64,000 bases of DNA from Amaranthus tricolor (taxonomy: Eukaryota > Streptophyta > Magnoliopsida > Caryophyllales > Amaranthaceae). Where the stretch lies: contig NC_080051.1 in assembly GCF_026212465.1 (NCBI RefSeq), positions 24,153,727 to 24,217,726 of the forward strand, read 5' to 3'. Positions 50,001 through 62,604 of the stretch are shown here, one piece after another. Below the pieces are notes generated by a model that did no database searches, was not told the DNA's origin, and was given only the letters and a program-made list of their open reading frames with translations. The position numbers and the translations under genes are program-made. Numbering within the stretch: position 1 is the first letter of the stretch; each line of letters opens with the position of its first letter.

Positions 50001-53000
50001 TCACATCCAAGTGCAGATAACTCCATTCTTGTCGGAAGTCGCCAATGGCTTTCCTAGACCACTCCAAGTACAGCATAAAACAGACGAACCGTGTTCTTTG
50101 AGAGTGCTAACAATATCTGCTTTCTGTATTGACCATATATGTACAGATCCATCAGCAGATCCTGCAGCAACATAATTGTCATCTGCACTGATACAGGATC
50201 TGCTCCAGTTAGATGCCATTCTGTTTCCACTTGCCCTTAATGTTCCATAAACCTCGAGTGTTCTCAAATCGAACAGATTATGCACATTATCTCTTCCACT
50301 CGTCAAAATGGTGTTTCCATTTCGAGACAAGGAGATTGATGTCACAGCAAGAGAATGCGCAGCAACCTCACTGAGAAGCTTCCCTGACTCTATGTCCCAA
50401 AGCCGAAGATTACCATCAACATGACCTGAACATATCGTTCTTCCATCTACACTGAAACAAATGGCATTGCAATTGCTTGGATATATGATTGTTTTAGTGC
50501 AGTAACCTTTCTGCAAATCCCAAGATTTTATAGTTCGATCATATCCTGCACTGACAACATGGCGGTTGGAGACTTTGCTCACATCTACCGCACATACTTT
50601 GTCTATATGTCCTGTAAGAGTATGTCGAATTCGGCCTGAGGTTACATCCCAAACATACAAGTTATTTGAACTACTTGCTGCTATAATAGTTTTATTGTCC
50701 TGAGTGATTGTGAGATCAAGAACAGAACCCAAGCAACCATGAAGCGTACGACTCAACGATCCTGTGCTAGTATCCCACATCTTAATAGAATGGTCCTGCC
50801 CTCCAGTGACCAATTTGCTCGAATTGTACTCAAACAATATGGAAGCACAACCACCATCATGAGCATGAATCCTGTTCTTGCAAGTTGAAGGAATGATTGA
50901 TTCAGCAAAAAACTCAGCACCTTCCTCAAATTGACGAACCACACCATCAACTTGTTCACGAGCAAGTTTCTGTATGCTGCTGGCCCTAAATTGTCCCAGT
51001 AGGTCATCATAAACAGCATTTACCTATATCAAAGTGATTACAGAACATTAGATGCTCTGAAAATTGGCAATAAAACAAGGGGTGTAAAAGCTGATGCATA
51101 GATTTAAGGTCCTCTCTTGGATACTACATACAACAACAACAATGTTAGAGCCACAACCCCAAAAAGATTGCGCTTGGTAAACCGGATACTACATGCTAAT
51201 TTTTATTCCTTGGTGTCCTACATCATAAGCAATCAAGGGTCAACCAACAACAGCCTCATCGTTATTAAATGGGTGACCGTGAAGTTGCTCACATCTGAAT
51301 CCCCCAAACCCCGCACAGGTGGGAACCACTTTGCATAGGGGCATTGATGTGCTTCCAATGTCCTAAGTATGAATGCTTAGGGATGAATTGAGGCATACTC
51401 AATGTTTGAAGCATTGGTTTTGTTGTTTGACATATGCTTGAGGATTATGCAAGGCACCAAGAACGTAAACGCCATATGCATAGCCAAAAGCAACAACATA
51501 AGTTCATTCTCGATTGGGCTAAGGAGTTATAATTCTTTGGTTTAGATTTATAATGGACTATCTTAATGGCTCATTATATTACATGCACTTGTTTGCCGCT
51601 CAAGGGTCAATTGGAGACAACCTCTGCATTATCCGGGAGAGCTGCCTACACCTCTCCAGACTCATCAATTGCAAGTAACAGAGTAGCAGGTGGGGAGAGG
51701 GTGGAAACTTATAGAAACACAAACCAGACAGTCCCTCCGGTGCCCAATGATTCTGCTCACTGCCTAAAGCCAAACAAAAATAATGCTGCTTAGCTTTGAA
51801 GTGATCTGCAAATTTTCTTGCAAAAATAGAACAAAGCCCCCCACCAAAAAAAACAAGTAAATAAAGCAACGAAAAGCCAAGGCCTATAAGAATCAAAAGG
51901 GAAAGGGGCTAGAAATCAAAAGCAAAAGAGTGAAGTAGTGCTAAGAAAAAAAATTATGGAATCCATCATGTTGCAATATCAATGTCAACATTAAAAGAGT
52001 TATGAGACGCTCTGCAAAATTTTTTTCTCGCAGGTATAAAAACCAAAACGACCAAAATTGATGGCAGTGATTGACAATGGATTCATACTAACTTTAAAGC
52101 CAATAAACATTTCTTTTCCATAATTCAGTAACCGCACAGAATCTTAAAGTCAAGAATAGTAGTCTTTACTGAACTGACAGCTTGACAGTTGACACAGACC
52201 ACATAAATTACCTCATTGAGACGCTCTGCATCCTGCATCTTCTGAAGCATCCATCGATCAATCAACATTTTATTTTCAGCTTCTGCACTTTTCACTTTCA
52301 AACTTATCTCTTCAAGTTGTCTTTTCAGCTCTTGATTCTCACTTGTCACCAATTCTAAACCCTTGGTCTTTTCATCTAAAAGCATCTTCAACTCTGAGTA
52401 CTCGTTGCTGAAGTGGACACCATTCAATATCAAAATGAAATGCAAAATCACAGTTATAAATAACAAAAACTCATAGTGGAAAACATAATAGGCTAACCTG
52501 ATCTGATCAAACTCCTTTTTAAAGTTAGCTAAAGTTGTTTCTTTCTCTTGAATTACAGATTTGCTCACTCGACCCTCTGCAACTTCAGTCACAAGCTGCT
52601 CTGATAGTCGAGATTGGGCTTTGTAACATTGCTGCAATTCAAGCTCCAACTGTTCTGCTTTTTCTTTCCATTCTGATCCCTTCAAAAGTGGATAGAAGCA
52701 TTCAGTCCAACTTCATAGAAATGAGATTACAGAAGACATGTATGCAAATTGCAAAACCTGCATGCTCATGCAAACAGAGCTCAAAAGATGAAATACTGTG
52801 ATTTAACAGGGACACAATATAGATGCTTAAAAACTAACTATTTTTGTGGGGTAATATGCACAACAGAGAAAATTTTGACAAGAAAAAAGGACCATTGACG
52901 AAGACACATTAGCTCAACCAAATTGTTCACTAAAATATAATACACAACAAAATTCTGTTTTGGCACTTGCCAATTAAAAAATTTATAAATGTTTTAAGAT

Positions 53001-56000
53001 ATCAAACTAAGAAAAATTAACATTATGAACAATATCTAAAGTCGCACAAAACAGACCAAGGCACTAGAGGGTCTGCCTAGGCGCAAAATGTATCATTGAA
53101 GTGAGGCACTTAGGGTAATAATCAGATATTCTGTGTGGTTAAAACAGGTTGCAACTGAAATCAGTGCAGCCAATATGCCTTTTTGCAACTAAGTATGGTT
53201 TTGTGCAACTCATCCAAAACATCTTGCTATCAACAGCAACTTGAGCCTCAGCACTTAAGAACGCCTTCGGTGCACTATTATATACAATAATGAATATGAG
53301 TTGTGTATCCACAACCAAGTGAAGTATTAAACTCAAGGCCAGCAGTGCACAAGAGATAAGTGGCGTACCAAGTTGTAAAGGTGTCAAAAGAAAAATGCTT
53401 AGGCATATTTTGAAAACCCTATAGTGAGGAGTAAAATAACCAACTAGAGGCCGTTCTTGTGAGTAAGCTAGAGGTGCATCAGTTGTTGGTGGCAATGGCA
53501 GCAATTGCTCTTTAATGTTGGCATAATCAATACAAGTTTTACTTCAAAGAGACACAAAGATAGTATGATATTCGTCTCATGATTCACTCAAAAAAATGAT
53601 TTTCTGGGTTTGATTTGATCAAAAATATATTAACTCTCAAGGTGATCGCTTCCTACAACTCTCAATCAAGCGTATAATTGATTTCTTGAATTGGTTTATG
53701 TTTAGGCAAATGAGCTAACTCTCTATTTCTCCTTTACATGCTCTTGTTGGCAATGTTATACAACACTCTTACTCAAGTTCAACAACAAATTTTCATCGGA
53801 ATTCTCTACTCTTATATTATGCACGTAATTTGTCGATTATATTAAGAATAATAACCTAGTCCAATAACTATACGCAGATACGTAACCTGACTCACAAAAG
53901 GGACACTGCAGGAATTTAGGATGAGTCGGCATCTATGGATACGGGCTGGAATATGTCGCTGCATTCTGGCACTCTCCAGTCTTGCACGTTGCGTACATCC
54001 TTCACCTATTAATGCTTCACTCCTAACATAGCCTAAACACATGCTAACAGAAAACTAACAAGACAACTAAGCGATTATCAAAGACCAAAGTAATCAAACT
54101 ACTAACAAGCTAAACAAAAGACAACTTGCAATGACTTGAAATGATTTGACACCCAAGCTCCTTGAACGTGTCATGTAATGTGCCCACAATTGGTGAAAAC
54201 TCCCCATAACAAAAACTCACTCTCAGAATTTTGTTCATAACGTCCAATAATATCTATTTGAGGTACATGTTCACATTTGTTGGCAACCAACCCAGTTTGA
54301 ATTTCTCCAAAGTCGTTGTATATGTTTTGATACCGTACATATTCTTTGAACTAGTCAAACTTACATACTTCAGCTCAGATTTGAAGTCCAATAACATTGT
54401 GGCACTTTCCTCAACCATGTTGTCTCATTAAAAAACATGGAAGAAATGTTAGTGGATCAAACAAAGTATCAAACACATATTCCACAATTTAGCATTATTA
54501 GCCACATTACGTTAATGTCTTAAAACTATAGATGCATCAGGAGTCAAAACACATTTCTCTTAAACATGTTCTATTAGTTCAGTCATAACTTTTGTAAAGT
54601 CCTCTTTGACATGTTCAACTTCAATGTGCTTGGTATGGTTCAACAATATGTTTCTTAGTTTGCTCATTCTGTTGCTACATCGTAGACCTCACAAGTAATT
54701 TGTCCCTTTCGATAGTAAAATATACCAAATTTTCTCCACTTAGCTTTGAATGCTTGTCGCTTATTCCAATCCCAAACCCGAATAAACGAGGAGGGTGAGC
54801 AGTAGCTTAGTGACAACCAGCTTAGTAAAATTTTAGTCACATCCAATGATCATGAACCAAAAATCAATTCTTGTGAGGGCGTCTCCTACTTAGCAACGTG
54901 CTACACTTAGGCTTGGTGTAATGAAAGGTATGCAAAGGTTGTGAGGTCCTCCTCTAGAAGCAACGCATCACATTGCCCGAGTGCGGTCGCAGGTTACTTA
55001 TATTAGGACGCCGTCCAAAAACGACACTTCACATGGCCCGAGTGTGTTGTCAAATGAGTAAGGACACATAGGTTTTTTTTAAGCATAGGAGGTTAAGAAA
55101 AATCAAGGGTCTTAGGTTAAGAATGAATATTTTATGTCTACAAGAGACAAAATGGGTTTAAAATAAGGCCAAAAAGATAGTAGGTGAAAGGCAAGATTAT
55201 AAAATTGTGGTGCTTGGGACAAGATAAAAATTAAAATGGAGTTGGTGTCATTATGGATGAAAAAACATCTAAGGATGTAGTAGAGGTATGTAGGAAGAAC
55301 AACAGGGTTATAAGATTGAAAATTGTAGAATGATAAAGAGATTTAAATGTCATAAATACCTACGCATCGCAAGTGGAGATAAAGGAATCAATTAAAAAGA
55401 AATTTAGGAATGATGTCGATGATATGGTGCAAACAATGAATGAGAAGCTCTATATTAGAGGTGATTTGAAGACACATAAGGGTATGTCACACTGGCTATG
55501 AAAAACGTTCACGGAGATTTTGGCTATGGAAGTATGAAAATAGGAGTCTTTTCTGGATTTTGCACTCAAGATTTGTTGGTTGCTAACACAAGGTTTAAGA
55601 AAAGAGATAGTCACTTGGTGACTTATATAACCATAGTAAACGGAATCAAAATTGACTACTTTTTGACAAAGGTGATAAATAAAAGTAGTTGTCTTAACTG
55701 TAAGGTTATCCCAAGAGAGTGAGTAGCCACCCAATACAAACTCATAGTTCTAGATGTTCATTAGCATGCAAGACCAAAGATAAAGAAAGCTAATAAAGAA
55801 CGCAGGATTAAATGGTGGAGATTAAAAAAGGACAATGCTAAAGTTTTCAATGAGAAAGTCATTGACGAAGCAGATTGGGAAATGACTTCGGATGTAGAAG
55901 ATACTTGGACAAACATTAAAATTTGCATCATTCGAATAGCTACGGATATTCTAGGAGAATCAGGAGGTATTTTGTGGTACTGAAGGATACGTGGTGGAGT

Positions 56001-59000
56001 GAAAAGGTCAAGATAGTTTTCAAGGAAAAGAAAATATTACCTTGCATTAAAAAAAAAGGCAGGAATAGGGAAAACTTCGTCAAGTATAAGGAAATTAAAA
56101 CCAAGACAAAATTAAAAAGAGAAAATGCTATATATTGGATGGAAAGGGGAGGCAACTACAAATTAATGACATAGGTATACTGAAATGTACTAAGGATAAG
56201 GATAAAAACATTTTTAGTTCAATACGAGAACATCAAGGATCAATGAAGGGGATATTTTGATGAGCTTTATAATGTAGAAGAAAGGAAATGTTATAGGAGA
56301 CACAACAATCCCTCTATTAGATGAAAATAGAGATTTATGCGAATAGATAGGGCGTTCAAGAAATGAGGTTAAGGAAATCGATTGGGCTAGATGGTATACC
56401 TATAGAAGTATGGAGATGCCTAGGACTCCTCAATTTAATGCAAATTGTGTACTTGCTTCACCTACGCATGCTTCATGCTAACATAACCTAAATACACAAG
56501 ATAAACCAACAAAATCTACTTGATTATCTATTGACTTTGTATCAAGTAATTAAACTACTAAGTAGCTAACACCGAAATTTTTCGTTACAGCTACCGCATC
56601 ACTCTCATCACCGCATTACCATGCAACCCCAATCAAAATCGCATTTTAACCAATGTCATGAAGTTCATAAAAAAGTAGAAAACGTGAACTAAGTCATCGT
56701 GTGGTGTTTTCTTGCTATCTCATTACTTTTAGTATCATTCATTAACTTTCTTTAGCATTCCAAACATCTATTATTTTCAACGAACTAATTTTTTTCCAAA
56801 TATAGTTTTTCATTCCTTCTTTTCCCAAAGAATCAGAAAAAATCAGTAGTCCACAAAGGAAATTACTACTTACCAAGAAAGTGGAACAAATGAACAAAAC
56901 AATCAAGTAGTTTTCATGTGAAAATCGTTCAAAAGAAAAATATGATAAGAATGGAAATTAGGGAGGACTATATCAATAGAAGTTGCAAAGTTGGAGAGAT
57001 ACACATAATCATTAATATTCACTTCTCAGATAAAGTTACTCGACAAAAGATAGTATTCACTCCACAAAGACAAGTTCCAAGTATATTCGAAAATTTATTT
57101 CCTAGTGCCAATGAGGCCAATACAAAATAACAATATACATCCCCCTTAGACAGAAAGTAATTGATCCAATCATCAATTCAAGACATCATGTAACAAGGCC
57201 AGTGGCTAGTGTTTGCACCAAACAAACTTTTCACAAGTCATATACTCATACATATTACTACAATATACTTTAATTGGACCGATTACTTACAGCTAAACCA
57301 GATCAAACTAATCAACAAAATTAAATTCCTATCCCTCTACAAAAACACATTACACATGACAATCCTAAATAAAAATGAGTAATACTACTATCAATGCTTC
57401 AAAAATATATTTTACATTTTTTATTTTTACATAAAATCAATTTAAATCAATAAACTTAGAATCCAACTTCAATAATTGGTTTCACATCCATTAATTTAAT
57501 ATTTTTGGTAAAAAAGAAATTTTGAATAGTGGAGGAACTCTTGAATTCTTGCCTATAAATGAAAAAAAAAATCAAAGATGGAAATAAAAAGACCTGATAA
57601 ACAAGAGGTCTAGATATAGCGATGATGGTTGGAGCATGAGCAGCTTCTTCTGCTAAATGTCGCTTTCGAAGAGCTTTCAAAGCATGCTTTATTGCCGCTA
57701 TTGCAATCTCATCTTCATTTAACCTGCTTCATAATTATATTCTCATTACTTAGTTAATTATAAAATCATCAAGTTCATCAAATACTATTCTTCAGTATTC
57801 AAATCACATTAAAGCCAAAAAATATTATAATTAAAACTGAAAGACAGTTACATTTTAAGTGTTTCCATTGATTTCTACTCTATCCAATGATTTCTATTCC
57901 ACCATTCAGCTTTGCTTGGTAGATGGCGCTTGATTGTATGCATATTATAAGATTTATGAAGATTTAATTTTGTTTGGAAATTTAAGAGTTTTGCTCAAAA
58001 ATTAAAATTTAAAAACAAATTTAAGAAAGCTTTTTGACAGTTGAGTATGTATAAGGATGCAAGATATTTTAGTTTTTTTGCTTGAGAAGGCACGTACGGA
58101 GGAAGACGGATAATGAAATAACAACAGATTCGGGGTCTAAAGTCAGGCCTGAAGGTGGTTATTGTTTGTTGTATCTTTTTGTTTTAGGAGTTGTAATAAA
58201 GTAGCACATCGAATAGGTAGATGAGCGATTGTTAGCCCTTGTGATGAGGTGTGGTCTAATAGGAATCTAAATTTGATTTCAAATAGGAGTACTATTTTTG
58301 CCGACTCTATTTCTTAATACTAGTTTTCGCCTACCTTTATTTTTAAAAAAACTATCCTAGACACAAATATTAGAAGTCTCAAAGTGGTTCATTTAAAAAA
58401 AAAGTCTTTGAGTTGAATGCTAGATATATTATAATCCTACACAATAACATTGAACAAATTAAATACAAATTTACCACAAGTAATATTATTACTAAGATAA
58501 TAATATTAATAAAAGTTTTCTAATAAAGTAATATTCATAATAATAATAATAATATTAGGACAATAAGTATTATTGTTATCATAATAGTAATACATAATTA
58601 ACGCTGAGAATCCTAGGTGAGCATAGTGATTAAGAACTTTTCCTTCCATCTTTATGACATGGATTTGATTCTCAATGTTAAATCTCTCTCCTCCTAATCT
58701 GTAGGGATTCTTTACCCTACCTTCAAATAAAAAAAACTACTTAATGCTAATAAAATAAATACAAAATTCACACTAGTTAACTCTCTTTGCATTGCATAGG
58801 ACCAATAAATTATTAGGAAAATATTGTTGAAGTAAAAAATGATGCGTGGCACGAGTCAAGACATTGTAACATATGAGAAGAACTTCACCTGCAAATAATA
58901 ACCGCCTCTAGGTCTGGATTTAAACCCCGAACTGGTTCCTATTTCATTCTCTTTCTTCCTCCTTACGTGCTTTATCAAACGAAAAGACTACAATTTCTTT

Positions 59001-62000
59001 CATACTTATACATAGTCAACTTCCAAAAAGCTTTCTTAAATTTGTTTCCAGATTACAATTTTCGAGCAAAACTCTTAAATTCCCGATCAAAATTACTATT
59101 GAAAATCTACCAAGAGAAGTTACATGACGAGATACAAATAAATGGCAATGCTTAAAATGTAATTTTCTTTCAATTCCAGTTTTGATGTAATTTGAATATT
59201 GAAGAATAGTAGTTGATGAACTTGATGATTAATTAATTAATTGAATAATGAGATTGTGATCATGCAGCTGGTCAAATGAAGATGAGATTGTAATATTAGC
59301 AAAAAGCATGCTCTAAAAGCTCTTTAAAAGCGACATTTAGCAAATGAAGCTCCCGCTATCACCTTGGTCAAAGGTCATTACCTTGGTCAACGGTCATTTA
59401 GCTGGTCACCTCACCTGGATCAGTGAAGTGGCTATATCAATATCGTGTTTATAAATTTTAAGGTTGTTGTTCGCAAAAAAAAAAAAGTTTGCGGTTGTTG
59501 TTTTCAAAAAGCCTAAACTTCAAGGCTATAGTTGGCAATTAATCCCTCAAAGAATGAAAAAATAGGATGAACGATTGCGGAGTGTTTATGTGAAGGTAAG
59601 CGAAAATGAGTATCCTCATCATTCAAGCCTTGGTTACATAATTGATCAATGCGAAGACATTTTCTCTCGAAAAAAGAAAAAAAAAAGTGTTTTCAAACTA
59701 CCAATTTCCACAAAAACATTGAAATCGATATGTGTCCTTAAACATAATAGGTGACCTAAGAAAAAGTTGGACAACAAGGAATGTTTTAGCATAAATCTAA
59801 GAGACATCTTCCAATCCATAAAGGAAAAACTTCTCAAACCCCTACATTAAATCAAAAAGAAATCTAAAATTAAGGTGGGAGTACCATAATGAATGTCGTC
59901 ATACAATCATCGAGTTAAAATGAGCGCCAAACAAGTTGGCAAATAAGAACAAAATGAATATTCTAAGGCTAACCAACAATGCATCCAATCTGCCAAGTTA
60001 ATAAGGAACCAAACCCCAAGGGCAAGTACATATTTGAAGATGGAACAGTACAACAAGTGTAATTTTTTATTCAAACAAGTCTGGGGGCATACGTACATGC
60101 GACCTAATTTATGTTCTAGCCGGATTAGCATTGTAAATATGTCCTTAGCAAAATATGTAATATCCTAAACAAACTATATAATGAAAATTGCCTAGCAACA
60201 CAATCTTCAAAACCTTGTGCACTCACGAAAAATAACCATAGCAATCAATATCAAAATCAATCAGCCAGAAGTCATGGTATTTTGAATTTTTGGGGATGCT
60301 TTGGAATCAAGCACATCTTCAAAAGTATTACAAAGCGGAAGTCATGGAGTTTCAAGTTTTCAAGGATACCCTTTGAACTAAGTACATCAAAGTCATCCTA
60401 GTGGGAAATCAATTGTGCTCTGGATTCTCAAGGATACCCCCTATAACCAAGTACATATATCAAGGTCTTCCTAACCAAAAGTCTATTGCTTGACTTTGAT
60501 TCTTCCCAAAACTTTCTAAACAAAGATATAGTAACTTAGAGTTTTAGCAACACATCGGTACCCCCTAGAATTAAGAAAATTTATATCAACATCTTCCTAA
60601 CCTTAATCCATTTGTAGTCTTCTTCATGGTAATTTGAACTTTGAGATAATCCTAAAAACCAAAGTGAAACCCAAGTGCAACCAAAAGTATACGACTTAAA
60701 CCACCTCATGGGCTTACTTTAGTGATGACAATATCTTTTGTACTTAGAAAATATCTCCTAAAACCCTTTCATGCACATCGGCATTGGCAGCCTTACAGTG
60801 CCTCCTCTTTAATCAGTCCATAACGGCTTATGGCACACCTTAGGCTATTAATCCCAATGTGTCTAAAGCTAATGTCCTTTGACAAACTTTAGACCCAAGT
60901 CGATTCAAGCACGAGCTTGGACAAGAGCTCGAACAAGAACTTAAAACACACACTTTGACCTGCTATAGTTAGAAATGTGCACCCATGAGTTCTTTCCTAA
61001 CCATTTGAAGCCTAGGGTGGAGCTCTCCACAATATGGGTCCAAATCCTACCTTAGATGAACCCCTCCAATTTGCATAGCCTCATCAATCTTCAGCAATAT
61101 GCTTTTTTACCCTTTGCTGAAAAAAGCACCTTAAGTTTAAGCTATGTGATCCTTAGTTTGTGCCTTACAAAAATTTTAATCATTAAGTACTTGGACAAGC
61201 ATATTAAGGAGGCAGTCCCTAAACCTTTGGTAGCCTTCACATCATCATTAGCAAATCCACGGTCTAAACCCTTTCTTGATCGATCCGACTACTAGACACT
61301 CTAAAATCTCTACGGTATGATACAGCCTCATCGTTGCTCGATTCATACGTGTCATTGCTTACTCTTAAGATTAACATATGTCCTCTCTTTCAATCAATTA
61401 TTGTGTGATTTGAGTTTAATTACGGATAATGTGAGTTGAGTTTAATGACGAAAATACTCCAAAGTCATATGCATTCTCACAAGAATTTGTCATAATCTTA
61501 CCTTTATATATTCCAACATCGATTAAGGTAAGAGATGCATCCAAAGCAATCAAATATCACAAACATTTAATAACCAAAAATCCTAAACTCTCTAAAGCTC
61601 ATTAATTGCCTAATCAGATTTTTAGCCATTAATCTTTTTTCTAACCGGAAAAGCATCTAACTTGGGTCTCAAAGGACTATTCCAAAAATAATAAGAATCA
61701 TCGAGATCATTTCACCAAAACTCAATCTAGCCAACTTCAAAAAAAACCCAAACACATTCATTCTATATTCTTTCTTGCAACATCATACTCTTGTTGAGTG
61801 TATGGACAAGAACAATTAAGATGAAGCTTTTCATGTTTAACTAAACTAAAAAATCATTCTTGTTACTACCTTGTATAAATTGTTGCCAAACACGACTTCC
61901 ACGCTCTTGAATCTTCACTCACTTACTAGTCTTCATGTACTAATATATTTTATATGCTCGCATTCTCAAAACTAAATTAACCAAAAATACACAATCAATC

Positions 62001-62538
62001 CTTCAGATATTAACATTAAATGCAAAATAATGGAACTACTAGTTAATCCAATACTCCAATAGACGAATCAAACTTGAGATTCAGTCATGAAGAATCCTCA
62101 TCAGATAGAGACGGCCCCGTGTCGATTAAAGTACGGTATTCTAGAGAAATAGTACCCATATACAATCTATTCTCTAACCAGAAGTCTTACCTTCCTAGCC
62201 TGTAAACATACCACATACATAATCCAATTAACCGCAAAATTTTCAATCTTTCTTCCTCATTTCAAAACTAACTCCATAAATTACAATAATTACACTGTTA
62301 AACAATAATTGTATTAAGGTAGTGCTATAATTAACATTGAATACTGATCGAACCCATTGCACAATGTGAGAGACAAAATAGAAATAACAAACAAAGTTAG
62401 AATTTCGTAGAAATTAAGAACAAGGACAAACCTTTTACCGGTAATGGGTTGCCGGCAAAGGGAATTAGCGGCAACGTTGCTGTTAAGCCTATCTTCTATT
62501 GGCGGGTTGGAATCTTCCTCCAAACGATCAGCATACAT
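50001..62538 (-). CDS. ATG16: Autophagy-related protein 16 (ATG16), 5 exons
   Basis: Predicted minus-strand exons are 62538-62432, 57723-57594, 52679-52498, 52407-52212 and 51023-50001; reading phase is kept at all four GT-AG junctions and the product is 545 residues. ATG16 joins ATG5-ATG12 to form the complex that lipidates ATG8 on the growing autophagosome. Residues about 37-80 form the conserved N-terminal ATG5-binding-type helix (HALKALRKRHLAEEAAHAP). Residues about 80-205 are coiled coil ending in ENKMLIDRWMLQKMQDAERL, the ATG16 signature. The last exon encodes seven WD40 repeats (for example GGQDHSIKMWD, SAGYDRTIKSWD, GSADGSVHIWS). Exon 1 (35 codons) is the least certain part: it fits in phase and follows a leader-like sequence but matches no conserved segment I recall, so the protein may instead start further in. 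Introns 1 and 2 are about 4.7 and 4.9 kb. Confidence 0.92.
51100..51680 (+). repeat. RTE/SINE-like 3' tail fragments in ATG16 intron 4
   Basis: TACAACAACAACAATG followed by CCCCAAAAAGATTGCGC (51126-51175) resembles the 3' ends of plant RTE LINEs and the SINEs that share their tails. A second segment (about 51595-51665) with GGAGACAACCTCTGCATT and GCCTACACCTCTCC resembles another common plant SINE/LINE tail motif. No coding part is attached. Family assignment is from memory of motif style. Confidence 0.4.
53990..56575. repeat. Direct repeat flanking the LINE region in ATG16 intron 2
   Basis: About 120 bases starting near 53992 (ACATCCTTCACCTATTAATG, then CTAACATAGCCTAAACACA and ATCAAACTACTAAC) recur near 56451 (TTGCTTCACCTACGCATG, CTAACATAACCTAAATACA, ATTAAACTACTAAG) at roughly 70% identity by eye. 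They bracket about 2.4 kb containing the LINE remnant. They may be LTR-like ends of an older element or a duplicated target segment. A short minus-strand stretch near 54590-54670 reads like the HTKHIEVEH part of a copia RNase H. Confidence 0.4.
55076..56440 (+). pseudogene. RTE-type LINE remnant (endonuclease plus start of RT) in ATG16 intron 2
   Basis: Translated piecewise, the plus strand shows the endonuclease domain of plant RTE-clade non-LTR elements: an LCLQETKW-like start near 55135, then INTYASQVE, HGDFGYGSM, FCTQDLLVANTRFKKRDSHLVTY, IDYFL and CKVIPRE (to 55720), followed by a linker with RIKWWRLK and DTWWSEKV. The conserved lead-in to reverse transcriptase (IGLDGIPIEVWRCLG, about 56383-56430) is where recognisable sequence ends. 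Many stops and frameshifts interrupt it. The catalytic RT part is missing. It is antisense to ATG16 and removed with intron 2. Confidence 0.7.
57640..58170 (-). repeat. Inverted duplication, arm containing genuine ATG16 exon 2
   Basis: This arm covers the 5' two thirds of ATG16 exon 2, its splice acceptor and the adjoining end of intron 1. It is repeated in opposite orientation at about 58885-59353. Matching landmarks include the AAGCATGCT..AAAGCTCTT..AAGCGACATTTAGCA exon segment, GATGAACTTGATGATT, GAATTTAAGAGTTTTGCTC, AAGAAAGCTTTTTG, and ATTCGGGGTCTAAA at the far end. Confidence 0.75.
58885..59353 (+). pseudogene. Inverted, decayed copy of ATG16 exon 2 and intron flank inside intron 1
   Basis: The plus strand at about 59270-59353 reads like ATG16 exon 2 (GTCAAATGAAGATGAGATTG, then AAAAGCATGCTCTAAAAGCT, CGACATTTAGCA), with substitutions that introduce frame breaks. 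An acceptor-like CATGCAGCTG stands where the true exon has its AG. The preceding sequence matches the intron beside the true exon. I estimate about 75-80% identity by eye. Since the gene runs on the minus strand, this copy is antisense in the ATG16 pre-mRNA, separated from the true exon by a loop of about 710 bases. Confidence 0.75.
60265..60610. repeat. Degenerate tandem repeat in ATG16 intron 1
   Basis: Three to four diverged copies of a unit of very roughly 70-120 bases, each with an AAGGATACCC-like motif, then AACTAAGTACAT or AACCAAGTACAT, then TCATCCTA or TCTTCCTAACC. It is non-coding and its origin is unknown. Confidence 0.5.
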
Positions 62539-62589
62539 CTTCAAGAAAACAATAGACGAGGTCAGAGATGAATTGGTTTAGCAGTGACG

Positions 62590-62598
62590 AAACCCTAA
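62590..62598. promoter_or_regulatory. Telo-box in the presumed ATG16 leader
   Basis: AAACCCTAA (minus strand TTAGGGTTT) lies 52-60 bases upstream of the proposed ATG16 start. Such motifs are common near transcription starts of plant housekeeping genes. This supports the region being a real 5' leader. Confidence 0.45.
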
Positions 62599-62604
62599 CC
62601 CTAG

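Noticed and set aside
53139..53504. 121-codon minus-strand open frame in ATG16 intron 2
   Set aside because: The composition is repeat-like, no family resemblance was seen, and it lies within an intron full of transposon debris.
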